Shown: positions 52,032 to 64,000, counted from the first letter of the stretch. The stretch: 64,000 nt of DNA from Bacteroidota bacterium (GCA_016866235.1 VGMW01000001.1:310001-374000); one strand, 5' to 3'. The notes: generated by a model not told the origin, from the letters alone. Translations and numbers: made by a program.

Positions 52032-53534
52032 TTAATTTTTTTCGGTATATGGACTAAGATCAAATGCAATTTTCCGGTCGTTAGAAAGTCTCGGCACCTT
52101 GTTCTGGCCTCCAAGTTTTCCTTTTGCCTTCATGTATTGGATAAAGGCATCTTGCTGAAGTGGTGTTACCACCAGTGAACGTAAAATATTCCCAGTAATC
52201 AAATCATCGTAATAAATATTTAACGATCTGAGTTCCTGATCCAGCGTTAGCCTGAAAGCTTCCTGATCATGGGGCTTTCCGGTGAAGGCGATGAGCCACT
52301 CATGATGGGGTAAACCACTTTCCGGGGTAACCTGAGGGGCAACCGTAAATTCACTGATGACCACTTCAGGAAACTTTTTTAGCGCAGCGGCCATGGCGCG
52401 TTCCACCTCTTCTCCAATAACATGCTCGCCGAAGGCACTGATAAAATGTTTGATTCTTCCGGATACAACAAGTCGGTAAGGATTCTTCGAGACGAATTTC
52501 ACCGTATCGCCGATGGAGTATCCCCACAATCCTGCATTGCTGTTGATGATTAAGGCATAATTTTTTCCAAGCTCTACCGCTTCAATGCCAAGTCTGGTGG
52601 GTTGTTCATTAAAGTATTCCTCGGCAGGAATAAACTCGAAGAAGATTCCAGAATTCAGGAGCAGCAATAGGCCTTCAGTCTCTTCTCCATCCTGGTATGC
52701 GATGAAGCCTTCCGAGGCAGGATACAATTCAATGGCATCAACTTTACGTCCAATACTATCTTCCAGTTTGTTGCGGTATGGGGCGTAATTAACGCCACCG
52801 TAAACAAAAACAGAAAAGTCCGGAAATACCTCGCCCGCCTTTTTTCCGGTTCTCTCCTGAATACGGTCGAAGTACATTTGAACCCAGGGAGGAATGCCAC
52901 TGATTAAAGTCATTTTGGCCTTCAGTGTCTCATCTATTATTCTTTCAAGTTTCTCTTCCCAATCCTCAATGCAATTGGTTTGATAAGATGGTTTTTGATT
53001 GCTCCTCAGGTAGCCAGGAACATGGTGGTTAACTATGCCCGAAAGACGCCCGGTGGGAATACCGCCTTTTTCAGACAGTTCAGGACTACCACTCAGAAAA
53101 ATCAGATTGCCATCCAAAAACCCGGAGTTACCTGTTCTGTGAACATATTGAAGCAATGCATTGCGGGCACTATTGATATGGTTTGGCAATGAATCTCTCG
53201 TAATCGGAATGTACTTGGTTCCGGAAGTTGTTCCACTTGTTTTGGCCAGGTAGGAGGGTTTACCAGGCCAAAGTACATTGGCTTCACCATGTGCCACCCG
53301 ATCAAAATAAGATTTTAGACCCTCGTAATCTTTGATGGGCACCTGTTTTCTGAAATCGTCAGTGTCTTGGATGTCCAGGAATCCATGGTCCCCGCCAAAG
53401 GACGTTCTGGCTGCTTTTTGAATGATCTCTGTAAATATTTTTTGCTGGGATCCTATTGGATCGAGACTCCACTTTTTTGTTTGAGAGGCGATGAAGGAAG
53501 CCAGTGGCCTGGCTGCAAAAGACCGGATACCCAT
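52032..53534 (-). CDS. GH3-family acyl-adenylating enzyme
   Basis: I place the start at the ATG at 53534 (MGIRSFAARPLASF), giving 500 residues; a TTG three codons upstream is possible. The GH3 fold is clear: the ATP-loop KTSGTTSGTKYIPIT (about 105-119), FVYGGVNYAPYRNKLE (about 240-255), LYPASEGFIAYQDG (about 270-283) and the C-terminal RIKHFISAFGEHVIGEEVE (about 367-385). Plant GH3 enzymes join amino acids to auxin or jasmonate after adenylation; bacterial relatives are largely unassigned. It is 10 bases before dxr in transcription order. The biological substrate is unknown. Confidence 0.85.
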   Translation of the reverse strand: MGIRSFAARPLASFIASQTKKWSLDPIGSQQKIFTEIIQKAARTSFGGDHGFLDIQDTDDFRKQVPIKDYEGLKSYFDRVAHGEANVLWPGKPSYLAKTSGTTSGTKYIPITRDSLPNHINSARNALLQYVHRTGNSGFLDGNLIFLSGSPELSEKGGIPTGRLSGIVNHHVPGYLRSNQKPSYQTNCIEDWEEKLERIIDETLKAKMTLISGIPPWVQMYFDRIQERTGKKAGEVFPDFSVFVYGGVNYAPYRNKLEDSIGRKVDAIELYPASEGFIAYQDGEETEGLLLLLNSGIFFEFIPAEEYFNEQPTRLGIEAVELGKNYALIINSNAGLWGYSIGDTVKFVSKNPYRLVVSGRIKHFISAFGEHVIGEEVERAMAAALKKFPEVVISEFTVAPQVTPESGLPHHEWLIAFTGKPHDQEAFRLTLDQELRSLNIYYDDLITGNILRSLVVTPLQQDAFIQYMKAKGKLGGQNKVPRLSNDRKIAFDLSPYTEKN

Positions 53535-53682
53535 AGTTTTCAAAGTTAATCCAGGCGAATAAGAGCTGTGCCTATGTGGTTCAATAAATGGTGTGATCTG
53601 TCCGTTATCCTGACATTTTTTCCTTTTTTGAGCCTGCGGGACGATTTTTGCAACGTTGAAAAAAATTTAAATCCGAGTTACC

Positions 53683-55119
53683 ATGAAAACGCTACAAATA
53701 ATTGCATTAGGGCTATTGGCCGGGTTTACAGGATCCTGGATTTTTCAGACCTGGCATGAGGGTAGGATGGCTGAGGTCACGAAGGCGTCAGATTTATCCA
53801 ATTCGGTGGTGTATTCCGCGCAGTCACCCGCCTCCAGTAGTGACAATGCGGTGAAATCTTTATCGACGCTTTCTGAGAAAGTAGATTTTACAGCTGCTGC
53901 TGCCAGAACCATTCCAAGCGTCGTGTACATCAACAGTATCTCGCAAAGCGGTGTGAGCTATTCCATTTATGATATGCTTTTTGGGAATGGGGGTAAGCAA
54001 ACCCAGGTGAGCTCAGGTTCAGGGGTAATTTTTACACAGGATGGATACGTGATTACCAACAACCACGTAGTTGAGACCGCTGAAAAAATTGAAGTGCTTT
54101 ACAATAAGAAAGTTTACGTGGCAGAGCTGGTTGGTACAGACCCGTCAACCGATCTGGCGGTTCTTAAGATTAAAGAAAACGGCTTGCCGGCCATTGTCTT
54201 TGGAAGTTCTGCAGCACTTAATGTAGGTGAGTGGGTTGTTGCAGTTGGTAATCCATTCTCCTTGACTTCAACCGTTACGGTGGGGATCGTAAGTGCCAAG
54301 GGAAGGAGTATTAATGTGGTGTCTGATAAGTTTCCCATCGAATCCTTTATTCAGACCGATGCCGCCATCAATCCTGGAAACAGCGGGGGCGCTTTGGTCA
54401 ACAAAGAAGGTGCGCTGGTGGGAATCAATACAGCCATTTTATCTCGTACCGGTAGTTATACAGGATATGCTTTCGCTGTTCCAGCTGATATTGTCAAAAA
54501 AGTGGCAACTGATATTATAAAATTTGGGGTGGCACAAAAGGCCGTTTTGGGTTGTGAAGTGGTGGAGTATGATTTTAGGAATGCGGAGAAATTCAGGCTC
54601 TCTACTACCGTCAGTGACTTCCGTGGTGTTCTGGTCTCTGAAATATCAGAAGAAGGAGCTGCACGCAGCGCCGGATTGAAGCCCGGCGATGTTATTCTCA
54701 AGCTTGATGATGTTGAAACCAATTCCCGCAGTTCCTTTGAAGAAGAGCTAAGCTATCGTTCTCCAGGCGATCAGATTAAAGTTGTATACCTGCGAGGCGA
54801 TGAACAACGCTCTGTTGGCATTACGCTTTTGAATCGCAACGGCAATAGTGCTGTATTGAAAAGACAGATCTACAGCAGTGCCTCGGTTGGGGCGAATCTG
54901 GAAGCAGTGGAGTATGGCGTGAAAGTTTTCAGAATTAAAGACGGTCTGTTCAAAAAGTTAGGCATTCCGGAGAACTACACCATTATTTCTATCAATCGCC
55001 AAAGGGTCCGGAAGCCAGAGGATGTTGTTGAATTTTTTGAGCGTTATAAAGGAAGGGTTCTGCTTTATGGTGTGAACAGCTCCAAACAAGAGTATCCACT
55101 GCAATTCTATCTCCAATAG
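53683..55119 (+). CDS. HtrA/Deg-type serine protease with two PDZ domains
   Basis: This 478-residue protein has an N-terminal membrane anchor or signal segment (TLQIIALGLLAGFTGSWIF). The trypsin-like domain (about 75-270) has the catalytic triad His128 (TNNHVV), Asp157 (STDLAVL) and Ser234 (PGNSGGALV). PDZ1 (about 290-385) and PDZ2 (about 400-478) follow. The family cleaves misfolded proteins in the periplasm and some members also act as chaperones. It faces the rhodopsin gene and shares a strong bidirectional terminator with it. Gene symbols such as degP or htrA could apply, but the exact paralogue is not certain. Confidence 0.93.
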   Translation: MKTLQIIALGLLAGFTGSWIFQTWHEGRMAEVTKASDLSNSVVYSAQSPASSSDNAVKSLSTLSEKVDFTAAAARTIPSVVYINSISQSGVSYSIYDMLFGNGGKQTQVSSGSGVIFTQDGYVITNNHVVETAEKIEVLYNKKVYVAELVGTDPSTDLAVLKIKENGLPAIVFGSSAALNVGEWVVAVGNPFSLTSTVTVGIVSAKGRSINVVSDKFPIESFIQTDAAINPGNSGGALVNKEGALVGINTAILSRTGSYTGYAFAVPADIVKKVATDIIKFGVAQKAVLGCEVVEYDFRNAEKFRLSTTVSDFRGVLVSEISEEGAARSAGLKPGDVILKLDDVETNSRSSFEEELSYRSPGDQIKVVYLRGDEQRSVGITLLNRNGNSAVLKRQIYSSASVGANLEAVEYGVKVFRIKDGLFKKLGIPENYTIISINRQRVRKPEDVVEFFERYKGRVLLYGVNSSKQEYPLQFYLQ

Positions 55120-55134
55120 ATTTCAATAAAAAAA

Positions 55135-55160
55135 CAAAAGGCGGGTAACCCCGCCTTTTG
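55135..55160. terminator. Bidirectional terminator between htrA and rhodopsin
   Basis: CAAAAGGCGGG (55135-55145) and CCCGCCTTTTG (55150-55160) form a perfect 11-bp stem around a 4-base loop. A-rich sequence on the left and T-rich sequence on the right make it active in both directions, ending htrA (+) and the rhodopsin gene (-). Confidence 0.88.
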
Positions 55161-55180
55161 TCTTACAGATTAGACCAGTA

Positions 55181-55891
55181 TTAGTCTTTTCTGCTGAGTG
55201 TGTAGATCACAAGACCGAAACCGATCTTGTTTACAGCATCTCCAATGTTGTAGATGATGTCCATGTTCAATCCACCGATTCCGAGATCAGAAGCAGGGAT
55301 TCCGAACAAACCACCGGGTGTTCCAACGATATATCCGAGTGGATAGATCGCCCAGCCCACCAACACAAACCAGCCAAGGGTTTTGGTTGCCTGAGCAACT
55401 GCTGGTGATGAAGCTGTTGCAAGTTTTGCAACATCGCCATACCACACGAGGTATACAATGTAGAAATAAGCAAGACCGCTGACTACACCCCAGAATACGC
55501 TCTGGTCGCTGTAGATGGTTTCACCGAAGTAGCCGGTAACCAGCATAACGACAGAAGCGAAGATGAGCTTCCAAAGAAGATTGGTGGTAGCTCCTGCCTT
55601 TTTGGTGATGAGGTAGAACTCTACGCACATCAGAGGTACAGTAAGCAACCAGTCAACGTACCTGAAGAAAGTTGGCGATGCGCCGTTTTCCAGGTTGTAG
55701 CCGCGCATGTAATAATAATGCACAGCTGCAATGAAGGTGATCAATCCTGAAACCAGGATGGATGTTCTCCATTGGGGGGAGGTATTGCTCAACTCGAAGA
55801 AGAAGAATACCGATGCGGCCATCATGGCCATGGTTCCGATGAAGAACGTAAATGCTACGTAATTATCGGAGGCTATTTGCATATGCTCCAT
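55181..55891 (-). CDS. Proteorhodopsin-type light-driven proton pump
   Basis: This 236-residue protein has seven membrane helices and the retinal Lys222 (DAVNKIG) in helix 7. The helix-3 block RYVDWLLTVPLMCVEFY gives Asp80, Thr84 and Glu91, the DTE pattern of outward proton pumps; His58 in AAVHYYYMR matches the proton-acceptor His. At the spectral tuning position (proteorhodopsin 105) the residue is Met88, which in this family usually means green absorption. It should use light to build a proton gradient in the inner membrane. The retinal-making blh and carotenoid genes are not nearby. The gene is minus strand, between htrA and dnaA, with a 240-bp leader region rich in palindromes. Confidence 0.95.
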   Translation of the reverse strand: MEHMQIASDNYVAFTFFIGTMAMMAASVFFFFELSNTSPQWRTSILVSGLITFIAAVHYYYMRGYNLENGASPTFFRYVDWLLTVPLMCVEFYLITKKAGATTNLLWKLIFASVVMLVTGYFGETIYSDQSVFWGVVSGLAYFYIVYLVWYGDVAKLATASSPAVAQATKTLGWFVLVGWAIYPLGYIVGTPGGLFGIPASDLGIGGLNMDIIYNIGDAVNKIGFGLVIYTLSRKD

Positions 55892-55917
55892 GTTATATGG
55901 GTTGGTTTATTTGCTCG

Positions 55918-55961
55918 AACGTACGTTACAACTTCTAATGATAGATTCAGCCTTGGCTGAA
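55918..55961 (-). promoter_or_regulatory. Two inverted repeats in the rhodopsin leader
   Basis: AACGTACGTT at 55918-55927 is a perfect 10-base palindrome 27 bases before the rhodopsin ATG. TTCAGCC-TT-GGCTGAA at 55946-55961 is a perfect 7-bp inverted repeat 55 bases before it. Both could be operator sites or RNA hairpins controlling rhodopsin expression. No -7 element was found with confidence in this stretch. Confidence 0.4.
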
Positions 55962-56131
55962 ACTCAGAGTGAACCCCAAACTTTAGGGAACGAAATACAT
56001 GTTGTCACCTGTGATTGGTGATTTTTTGCACCAAAAACCCACATATTGGGGTGTAACAGTCTAAAATTTGAAAGTGCCCAGAATGGTCAAAAAGGGCATT
56101 TTTAAAAAATTAAGAATCAGAATCTTAAATA

Positions 56132-57568
56132 TCAGTTCGATGAACTGCCAACCCTGGTCTTGAGTTTCTTGTAGAGCTCATCAACCTGGTTTTTAAAAGA
56201 TGGCTCTGCTTTCATCATGTCTTCGACCGATTCAAGCGCATGGATAACCGTGCTGTGGTCCCTGCCTCCGAAATTCTCTCCAATAAGCTGGAGCGTAAGT
56301 TGGGTGAAGCGCTTGCAAAGGTACATGGCTACCTGTCGGGGGATAACAATTTCCCGCTTTTTCACCTTGCTCTTCATGGCTTCAGCGTCGATTTTAAAAT
56401 AATCTGCCACTGTTTTCTGTATGAAGTCGACGCTTACATCGCTTTGAATTTCCTTGACAATATTTTTCATCACCTCTCTTGCCAGCTCGAGGTCAATTTC
56501 TTTTTTAAGCAACGTGGCATGAAACAGCAATGAATTCAAAACCCCCTCCATGTCGCGTAGGTTGGTGTCCACACTAAACGCGAGGTATTCAGCAACCTCT
56601 GTTGGTATTTGAATGCCATCACTTTCCATTTTATTATGGATGATGGCCAGCTTCGTTTCAAAATCAGGCTCCTGTAAATCAGCGGTCAAACCCCATTTAA
56701 ATCGACTTAACAACCTTTCCTGGAAACCTTTTAAATCACGCGGAGGACAGTCACTGGTCATAATGATCTGCTTACCGGTTTGATGAAGCTGATTGAAAAT
56801 GTGGAAAAACATCTCCTGTGTCTTTTCCCTTCCTGCGAGAAACTGAACATCATCCAGTATCAGCAGGTCAACCTGGAGATAGAAATTTTGAAAATCCTGG
56901 ATCTGGTTGTTTTGAAGGGCATTCAAAAATTGATTGGTGAAATCATTCTGGTCCACGTACAAAACCACCTTTTCCGGCAGCTTACTCCTGATTTCATTTC
57001 CAATAGCCTGCACCAAATGCGTTTTTCCAACCCCTACACCACCATACAACATCAACGGATTAAAGGAGGTAATTCCCGGCTTCTTGGCGACAGCCAAACC
57101 AGCAGATCGGGCCAATCGGTTACAATCGCCCTCAACAAAAGTGTCGAAGGTATAGGTAGGATTTAGTCTGCTGTTGACATTTTGCGGATTAAGCACCCGG
57201 TAAGTAAAGGGCGTGTATTCACCTGATGAAACGGGTCCATTCGATGATTGCCCTTGTTTGCTTTTAAGACCATTGGGGTAACTAACCGTTACCGGCGGGC
57301 TCTGCCTGTTCCCGCTGTCCACAATAACAGAGTATTCAAGTTTTCCATTAGGACCCAATACGGCATGAACGGCCTTCTTAAGAACCGGAACATAATTTTC
57401 CTCAAGCCACTCATAGAAAAATTGAGAAGGAACCTGAATGGTTAAGACGTTATCAGCAGCTTTTAATGGAACAATAGGCTTGAACCAGGTCGTAAAATTT
57501 TGATCATCTACTTCCTTACGTAGAATTTCCAGGCAATCATTCCAAACAGCTGCGCGATCAACTTCCAT
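56132..57568 (-). CDS. dnaA: Chromosomal replication initiator DnaA
   Basis: This 478-residue protein starts replication by binding and melting oriC. Domain I (about 1-80, VWNDCLEILRKEVDDQNFTTWFK) is followed by a variable linker and the AAA+ domain with Walker A GGVGVGKTHLVQAIGNE (about 176-192) and Walker B LLILDDVQFL. The C-terminal DNA-binding domain has the signature GRDHSTVIHALE (about 435-446). It is complete. No cluster of DnaA boxes (TTATCCACA) was seen in the 135 bp before it or in the 240 bp after it, so oriC is not shown to be here. It diverges from the mutase fusion gene. Confidence 0.96.
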   Translation of the reverse strand: MEVDRAAVWNDCLEILRKEVDDQNFTTWFKPIVPLKAADNVLTIQVPSQFFYEWLEENYVPVLKKAVHAVLGPNGKLEYSVIVDSGNRQSPPVTVSYPNGLKSKQGQSSNGPVSSGEYTPFTYRVLNPQNVNSRLNPTYTFDTFVEGDCNRLARSAGLAVAKKPGITSFNPLMLYGGVGVGKTHLVQAIGNEIRSKLPEKVVLYVDQNDFTNQFLNALQNNQIQDFQNFYLQVDLLILDDVQFLAGREKTQEMFFHIFNQLHQTGKQIIMTSDCPPRDLKGFQERLLSRFKWGLTADLQEPDFETKLAIIHNKMESDGIQIPTEVAEYLAFSVDTNLRDMEGVLNSLLFHATLLKKEIDLELAREVMKNIVKEIQSDVSVDFIQKTVADYFKIDAEAMKSKVKKREIVIPRQVAMYLCKRFTQLTLQLIGENFGGRDHSTVIHALESVEDMMKAEPSFKNQVDELYKKLKTRVGSSSN

Positions 57569-57703
57569 GCAATAAATTCAGGTTCGTCCCTGCTCCGGTT
57601 TTGAGAAAGGGTGACAAAGGTGTGAAAAAAAACCAGTAAGAAAAAGGCTTGAATAAACCTGAAATCTTCAATTTTTACGACGAGGAAAAACAGACCTTTG
57701 GGC

Positions 57704-60832
<3,129 letters not shown>

Positions 60833-60862
60833 CATTTTGGTTTAATCTAAATCAGTCAACAT

Positions 60863-62248
60863 ATGCATCGATTTTTAATTACAATCTTTATTTGTGCCGC
60901 CGCAGGCGTAATGGCTCAGCTAAGATTGCCTTCAGTCATTTCCTCTGGAATGGTTGTCCAACAAAATACCACCACAACATTATTTGGCTGGGGTAATCCG
61001 GGAGCCAGGGTTTTGATTCAAGCATCCTGGTCAAACAAAACCGACACAGCAAAAATCTCCAATCTGGCAACCTGGCGGATTAAAATAAATACACCACCTG
61101 CTGGTGGTCCGCACACCATTACGCTATCCAGTGGTTATGAAAAAATTGTCTTAAATGATATCCTCTCTGGTGAGGTTTGGCTTTGTTCCGGTCAATCCAA
61201 TATGGAGTGGAGTTATCGACAGGGATTAAAGGATATTCGGGATGAACTTCCTGTTGCCTACAATCGATCAATCCGTTTGTTTCATATCCCTAAAACCGGG
61301 TCCGATTTAATCAAAGATGATGTGCAGGCCAGTTGGAAAATTTGTGACTCTGTATCGTTGAAAGACTTTAGTGCCGTAGGATATTTTTTTGGCAAACGAC
61401 TTCAGCAATCACTTAATGTGCCCATTGGTTTGATCGATGCGAGCTGGGGAGGGACGCCAGCAGAGGTTTGGGTGCCTGAGGAAGTGATCAATCAAAATGC
61501 TGTTTTGAGACAGGCTGCATCCCAACTAGGAGCTTTTGATTGGTGGCCTAGTTTGCCCGGGAAGGCCTATAACGCCATGATAGCCCCGGTTCATAATCAT
61601 CAAATCGCTGGCGCCATCTGGTACCAGGGTGAGTCTAATGTTGGAACATACGCCACCTATCGAGATTTAATGAAAACCTTAATCGATTCATGGAGATCTA
61701 AGTGGGCCAATGCGTTTCCATTTTATATGGTTCAGATTGCGCCTTTTGAATATGATGCTAAACTATCGGCCGCCCGATTGCGCGAGGCGCAGGATCAATT
61801 GCAGTCACACCCTTCAACTGGAATGGTGGTTGTTTCTGATTTGGTGGACAACGTAAAAGACATCCATCCCATCAACAAACATGATGTAGGCCTTCGCTTG
61901 GCCAACCTCGCTCTTGGTGATCACTACAAGATTGGTTCAGGAAATTTCCGGTCACCAGTATTTTTGAAAATGGAGCGCGCCGGCTCAAAGCTGGTTCTTC
62001 ATTTAACCAATGCCAATGCGCTTGTGACGAAAGGAAGTGAAGCAGTAGGCTTTACAATTTCTGGTGCCGATAAAAAATGGCTACCGGCTAAGGTTAAAAT
62101 TGATGGAAATCGCCTGGTGGTTTGGAATGCCGCATTAAAAAATCCTGAGCAAGTTCGATTTTCATTTGACAACACGACCATCGGAAATATTTTTTCTGAA
62201 ACTGGCTTGCCGTTGGCGCCGTTTCGAACCGACCGCTGGGAGCCTTAA
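60863..62248 (+). CDS. Secreted sialate O-acetylesterase (SGNH type)
   Basis: This 461-residue protein has a signal peptide (MHRFLITIFICAAAGVMA). Residues about 20-100 form a beta-rich N-terminal domain. The SGNH hydrolase then shows SGQSNMEW with nucleophile Ser112, the oxyanion-loop ASWGGTPAEVW (about 193-203), the IWYQGESNVG block (about 252-261), and the catalytic Asp and His in KDIHPINKHDVG (about 331-342). The family removes O-acetyl groups from sialic acids and other sugars or polysaccharides in the periplasm. It follows the mutase gene by 30 bases, and no sialic acid genes are near. A role on other acetylated glycans is possible. Confidence 0.88.
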   Translation: MHRFLITIFICAAAGVMAQLRLPSVISSGMVVQQNTTTTLFGWGNPGARVLIQASWSNKTDTAKISNLATWRIKINTPPAGGPHTITLSSGYEKIVLNDILSGEVWLCSGQSNMEWSYRQGLKDIRDELPVAYNRSIRLFHIPKTGSDLIKDDVQASWKICDSVSLKDFSAVGYFFGKRLQQSLNVPIGLIDASWGGTPAEVWVPEEVINQNAVLRQAASQLGAFDWWPSLPGKAYNAMIAPVHNHQIAGAIWYQGESNVGTYATYRDLMKTLIDSWRSKWANAFPFYMVQIAPFEYDAKLSAARLREAQDQLQSHPSTGMVVVSDLVDNVKDIHPINKHDVGLRLANLALGDHYKIGSGNFRSPVFLKMERAGSKLVLHLTNANALVTKGSEAVGFTISGADKKWLPAKVKIDGNRLVVWNAALKNPEQVRFSFDNTTIGNIFSETGLPLAPFRTDRWEP

Positions 62249-62254
62249 GGATTT

Positions 62255-62635
62255 TTATTGGTTCGGTTGTTCGCTTCCGGCCTGAATGAGTTGTCGAAGT
62301 TGCTCAAGGGCTGAAGTTTCACGCTCATCCACCTTTCCATCGGAATTGATGATGTCGTACATATCGGTATACACCTTGTATTTGGTGGAAAACTTAACCG
62401 ATTCAAAATGCTGAAAAGTATCGCGTATTAATTCCTGAAGGTCTTCTTTTTTTACGCCCTGGTACTGTTGTAGGCCTGCTTCAAATTTTTGATTTAAATC
62501 AGTTCCTTCTGGAAACAACTTGGAAATCTTGGCCCTGACCACCTGTTCTTCCTGTGCATGAATTTTTCCATCGGCATGTGCCATGTGCAGGTATAAGAAA
62601 AAAACAAAGTCGGAAAAGTTATCGTGAATGACCAT
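62255..62635 (-). CDS. TerB-like protein
   Basis: I use the ATG at 62635 (MVIHDNFSDFVFFLYLHMAHADG), because TerB-like proteins in this lineage start there; a longer in-frame reading from 62668 adds 11 residues. The 126-residue product is mostly helical, with two similar acidic motifs HADGKIHAQEE and INSDGKVDERE (about 20-30 and 95-105), as in TerB (tellurite-resistance B)-type folds that bind metals. The function of these small proteins is poorly known. It is convergent with the esterase gene (6-bp gap). The neighbouring groEL gene ends 56 bases upstream after a terminator. Confidence 0.72.
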   Translation of the reverse strand: MVIHDNFSDFVFFLYLHMAHADGKIHAQEEQVVRAKISKLFPEGTDLNQKFEAGLQQYQGVKKEDLQELIRDTFQHFESVKFSTKYKVYTDMYDIINSDGKVDERETSALEQLRQLIQAGSEQPNQ

Positions 62636-62675
62636 TTGATTGGATAAGGTGGCTTGCTTGAAATACAAATATAAA

Positions 62676-62705
62676 AAAAGGCTTTCCGGTGAAGGAAAGC
62701 CTTTT
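62676..62705 (-). terminator. Rho-independent terminator after groEL
   Basis: AAAAGGCTTTCC (62676-62687) and GGAAAGCCTTTT (62694-62705) form a perfect 12-bp stem with a 6-base loop. On the minus strand the stem is followed by TTT-rich sequence, as expected for an intrinsic terminator ending the groEL transcript. Confidence 0.88.
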
Positions 62706-62723
62706 AATTGGAGCTGATGCAGA

Positions 62724-64000
62724 TTACATCATGCCGTCCATTCCGCCGCCGGGAGGCATTGCAGGAGCTTCCTTCTTCTCAGGAATCTCTGAAACAATGG
62801 CTTCGGTGGTCAGCAATAGACCAGCAATAGAAGCTGCGTTCTCAAGCGCGAGGCGTGACACTTTGGTAGGATCAATGATACCTGCAGAGAAGAAGTCCTC
62901 AAACTTATTCTCACGGGCATTGAATCCGTAGTCCTTCTTTCCTTCGCGAACCTTGTTGATAATTACAGATCCTTCCTGACCAGCGTTCTCTGCAATAACC
63001 CGCATAGGCGCTTCAAGGGCCTGGCGGATGATGTTCACACCAGTTGATTGATCTTCATTTTCTGTATTAACATTTTTCAGTGCATCGATTGCCCTCAGAT
63101 AAGCTACACCACCACCGGCGATGATACCTTCCTGAACTGCTGCGCGGGTCGCATGCAAAGCGTCGTCAACACGGTCTTTCTTTTCTTTCATTTCAACCTC
63201 AGTCGCTGCACCAATGTAGAGGATGGCAACGCCACCGCTCAGTTTGGCAAGGCGCTCCTGAAGTTTCTCACGATCGTAGTCCGAAGTAGTGGTCTCAATC
63301 TGAGCCTTGATCTGATTGATCCGGCCTGTGATCTCACTTTTCTTTCCTGCTCCGTTTACGATGGTGGTATTGTCCTTATCGATGATCACGCGCTCAGCAC
63401 GACCCAGGTATTCGAGGGTAGCATTCTCTAATTTGAAGCCGCGCTCCTCGCTGATTACTTGTCCACCGGTCAGAATTGAAATGTCTTCCAACATTGCTTT
63501 TCTGCGGTCACCAAAGCCAGGGGCTTTCACCGCTGCAACGCGGAGTGCACCACGGATTTTATTTACCACCAGGGTGGCAAGGGCTTCGCCTTCAACTTCC
63601 TCGGCGATGATCACCAGAGGCTTACCGGTTTGAGCGGTTGCTTCCAATACAGGAAGTAATTCCTTCATGGAACCAATCTTCTTATCGTAAATGAGGATGT
63701 AAGGATGATCCAACTCAGCCTCCATCTTTTCAGTATTGGTAACGAAGTAAGGTGACAAGTAGCCACGGTCGAACTGCATACCTTCCACTGTCTTCACTTC
63801 AGTTTCAGTTCCTTTGGCTTCCTCAACAGTGATAACCCCATCTTTTCCAACCTTATCCATAGCCTCTGCAATCATCTTACCGATGGCTACATCGTTGTTT
63901 GAGGAGATGGTTGCTACCTGAGCGATTTCCTGAGAGCCCTTGATGTTTTTGCTCTGCTTGGCCAGGTTTTCAACAACTGCTGAAACCGCCTTATCAATTC
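62724..64000 (-). CDS. groL: Chaperonin GroEL, C-terminal part
   Basis: Only the C-terminal ~425 residues are in the window; the gene runs off the right edge at 64000. The visible part starts inside the equatorial/intermediate region ([17 protein letters not shown]), crosses the apical domain ([15 protein letters not shown]) and the [13 protein letters not shown] segment, then the second intermediate/equatorial part with [20 protein letters not shown] and AMRV-like [10 protein letters not shown]. It ends with the usual Gly/Met-rich tail PGGGMDGMM. GroEL folds proteins in the cytoplasm with GroES, which is not in the window. The first methionine seen in this frame (63875) is internal and not the start. 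A terminator lies just after the stop. Confidence 0.96.
   Translation of the reverse strand, partial: IDKAVSAVVENLAKQSKNIKGSQEIAQVATISSNNDVAIGKMIAEAMDKVGKDGVITVEEAKGTETEVKTVEGMQFDRGYLSPYFVTNTEKMEAELDHPYILIYDKKIGSMKELLPVLEATAQTGKPLVIIAEEVEGEALATLVVNKIRGALRVAAVKAPGFGDRRKAMLEDISILTGGQVISEERGFKLENATLEYLGRAERVIIDKDNTTIVNGAGKKSEITGRINQIKAQIETTTSDYDREKLQERLAKLSGGVAILYIGAATEVEMKEKKDRVDDALHATRAAVQEGIIAGGGVAYLRAIDALKNVNTENEDQSTGVNIIRQALEAPMRVIAENAGQEGSVIINKVREGKKDYGFNARENKFEDFFSAGIIDPTKVSRLALENAASIAGLLLTTEAIVSEIPEKKEAPAMPPGGGMDGMM

Noticed and set aside
55892-57703. Possible oriC beside dnaA.
   Set aside because: No cluster of DnaA boxes close to TTATCCACA was found in the 135 bp before dnaA or the 240 bp after it.

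Overview
The window looks like chromosomal DNA of a Bacteroidota bacterium, most likely a member of the Cytophagales (a Cyclobacteriaceae-like lineage; inferred from gene content, not computed). Supporting signs are start regions without strong Shine-Dalgarno sequences, a few TAnnTTTG-type -7 elements, an SPFS-type DnaG that has lost its zinc ligands, the order BatA - dihydroorotase-like - DUF4199 - DUF4199 - GT2, a DTE-motif proton-pumping rhodopsin, and DUF1080/PA14 and sugar-dehydrogenase/cytochrome proteins. No IS element, CRISPR array, rRNA or intact tRNA was found. Both window ends cut genes: a 2-oxoacid dehydrogenase E2 on the left and groEL on the right.

Region 741-8422 is a tightly packed operon for oxidative L-fucose breakdown: two SDR dehydrogenases, an FAH-family hydrolase, a lactonase, the FucP permease, a mutarotase and LutABC. 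The route L-fucose -> fuconolactone -> fuconate -> 2-keto-3-deoxyfuconate -> 2,4-diketo-3-deoxyfuconate -> pyruvate + L-lactate explains why the L-lactate oxidation genes lutABC sit at the end. The L-fuconate dehydratase is the one step without a gene in the operon. A large O-antigen-ligase/TPR membrane protein follows.

Region 10.8-16.8 kb is more accessory: a tRNA-Pro(CGG) remnant lacking its T-arm, a Fic-fold protein whose catalytic His is Gln, an ammonium transporter with an outer-membrane barrel, and an M20 amidohydrolase. Region 16.85-22.2 kb holds the BatA/dihydroorotase-like/DUF4199/GT2 cluster, with a phosphorylase-like enzyme opposed to it. Region 24-27.9 kb carries two secreted proteins probably acting on sugars (DUF1080+PA14, and a propeller with cytochrome c). 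Region 28-37.8 kb is mostly core: dnaG, ribBA, surE, a plug-only TonB-type lipoprotein and priA.

Region 37.96-44.34 kb is a second carbohydrate operon: a RhaM-type mutarotase, an FGly sulfatase, a secreted RraA-like protein, a Tat-exported enolase-superfamily enzyme, an aldo/keto reductase and a Tat-exported Gfo/Idh/MocA protein. Region 44.3-53.5 kb (minus strand) holds hslU, lon, rseP, dxr and a GH3-family enzyme; htrA, rhodopsin and dnaA follow. At 57.7-60.8 kb one 1042-residue polypeptide joins the methylmalonyl-CoA mutase small-subunit barrel to a complete large subunit, which I consider the most unusual protein here. A sialate O-acetylesterase, a TerB-like protein and groEL end the window.
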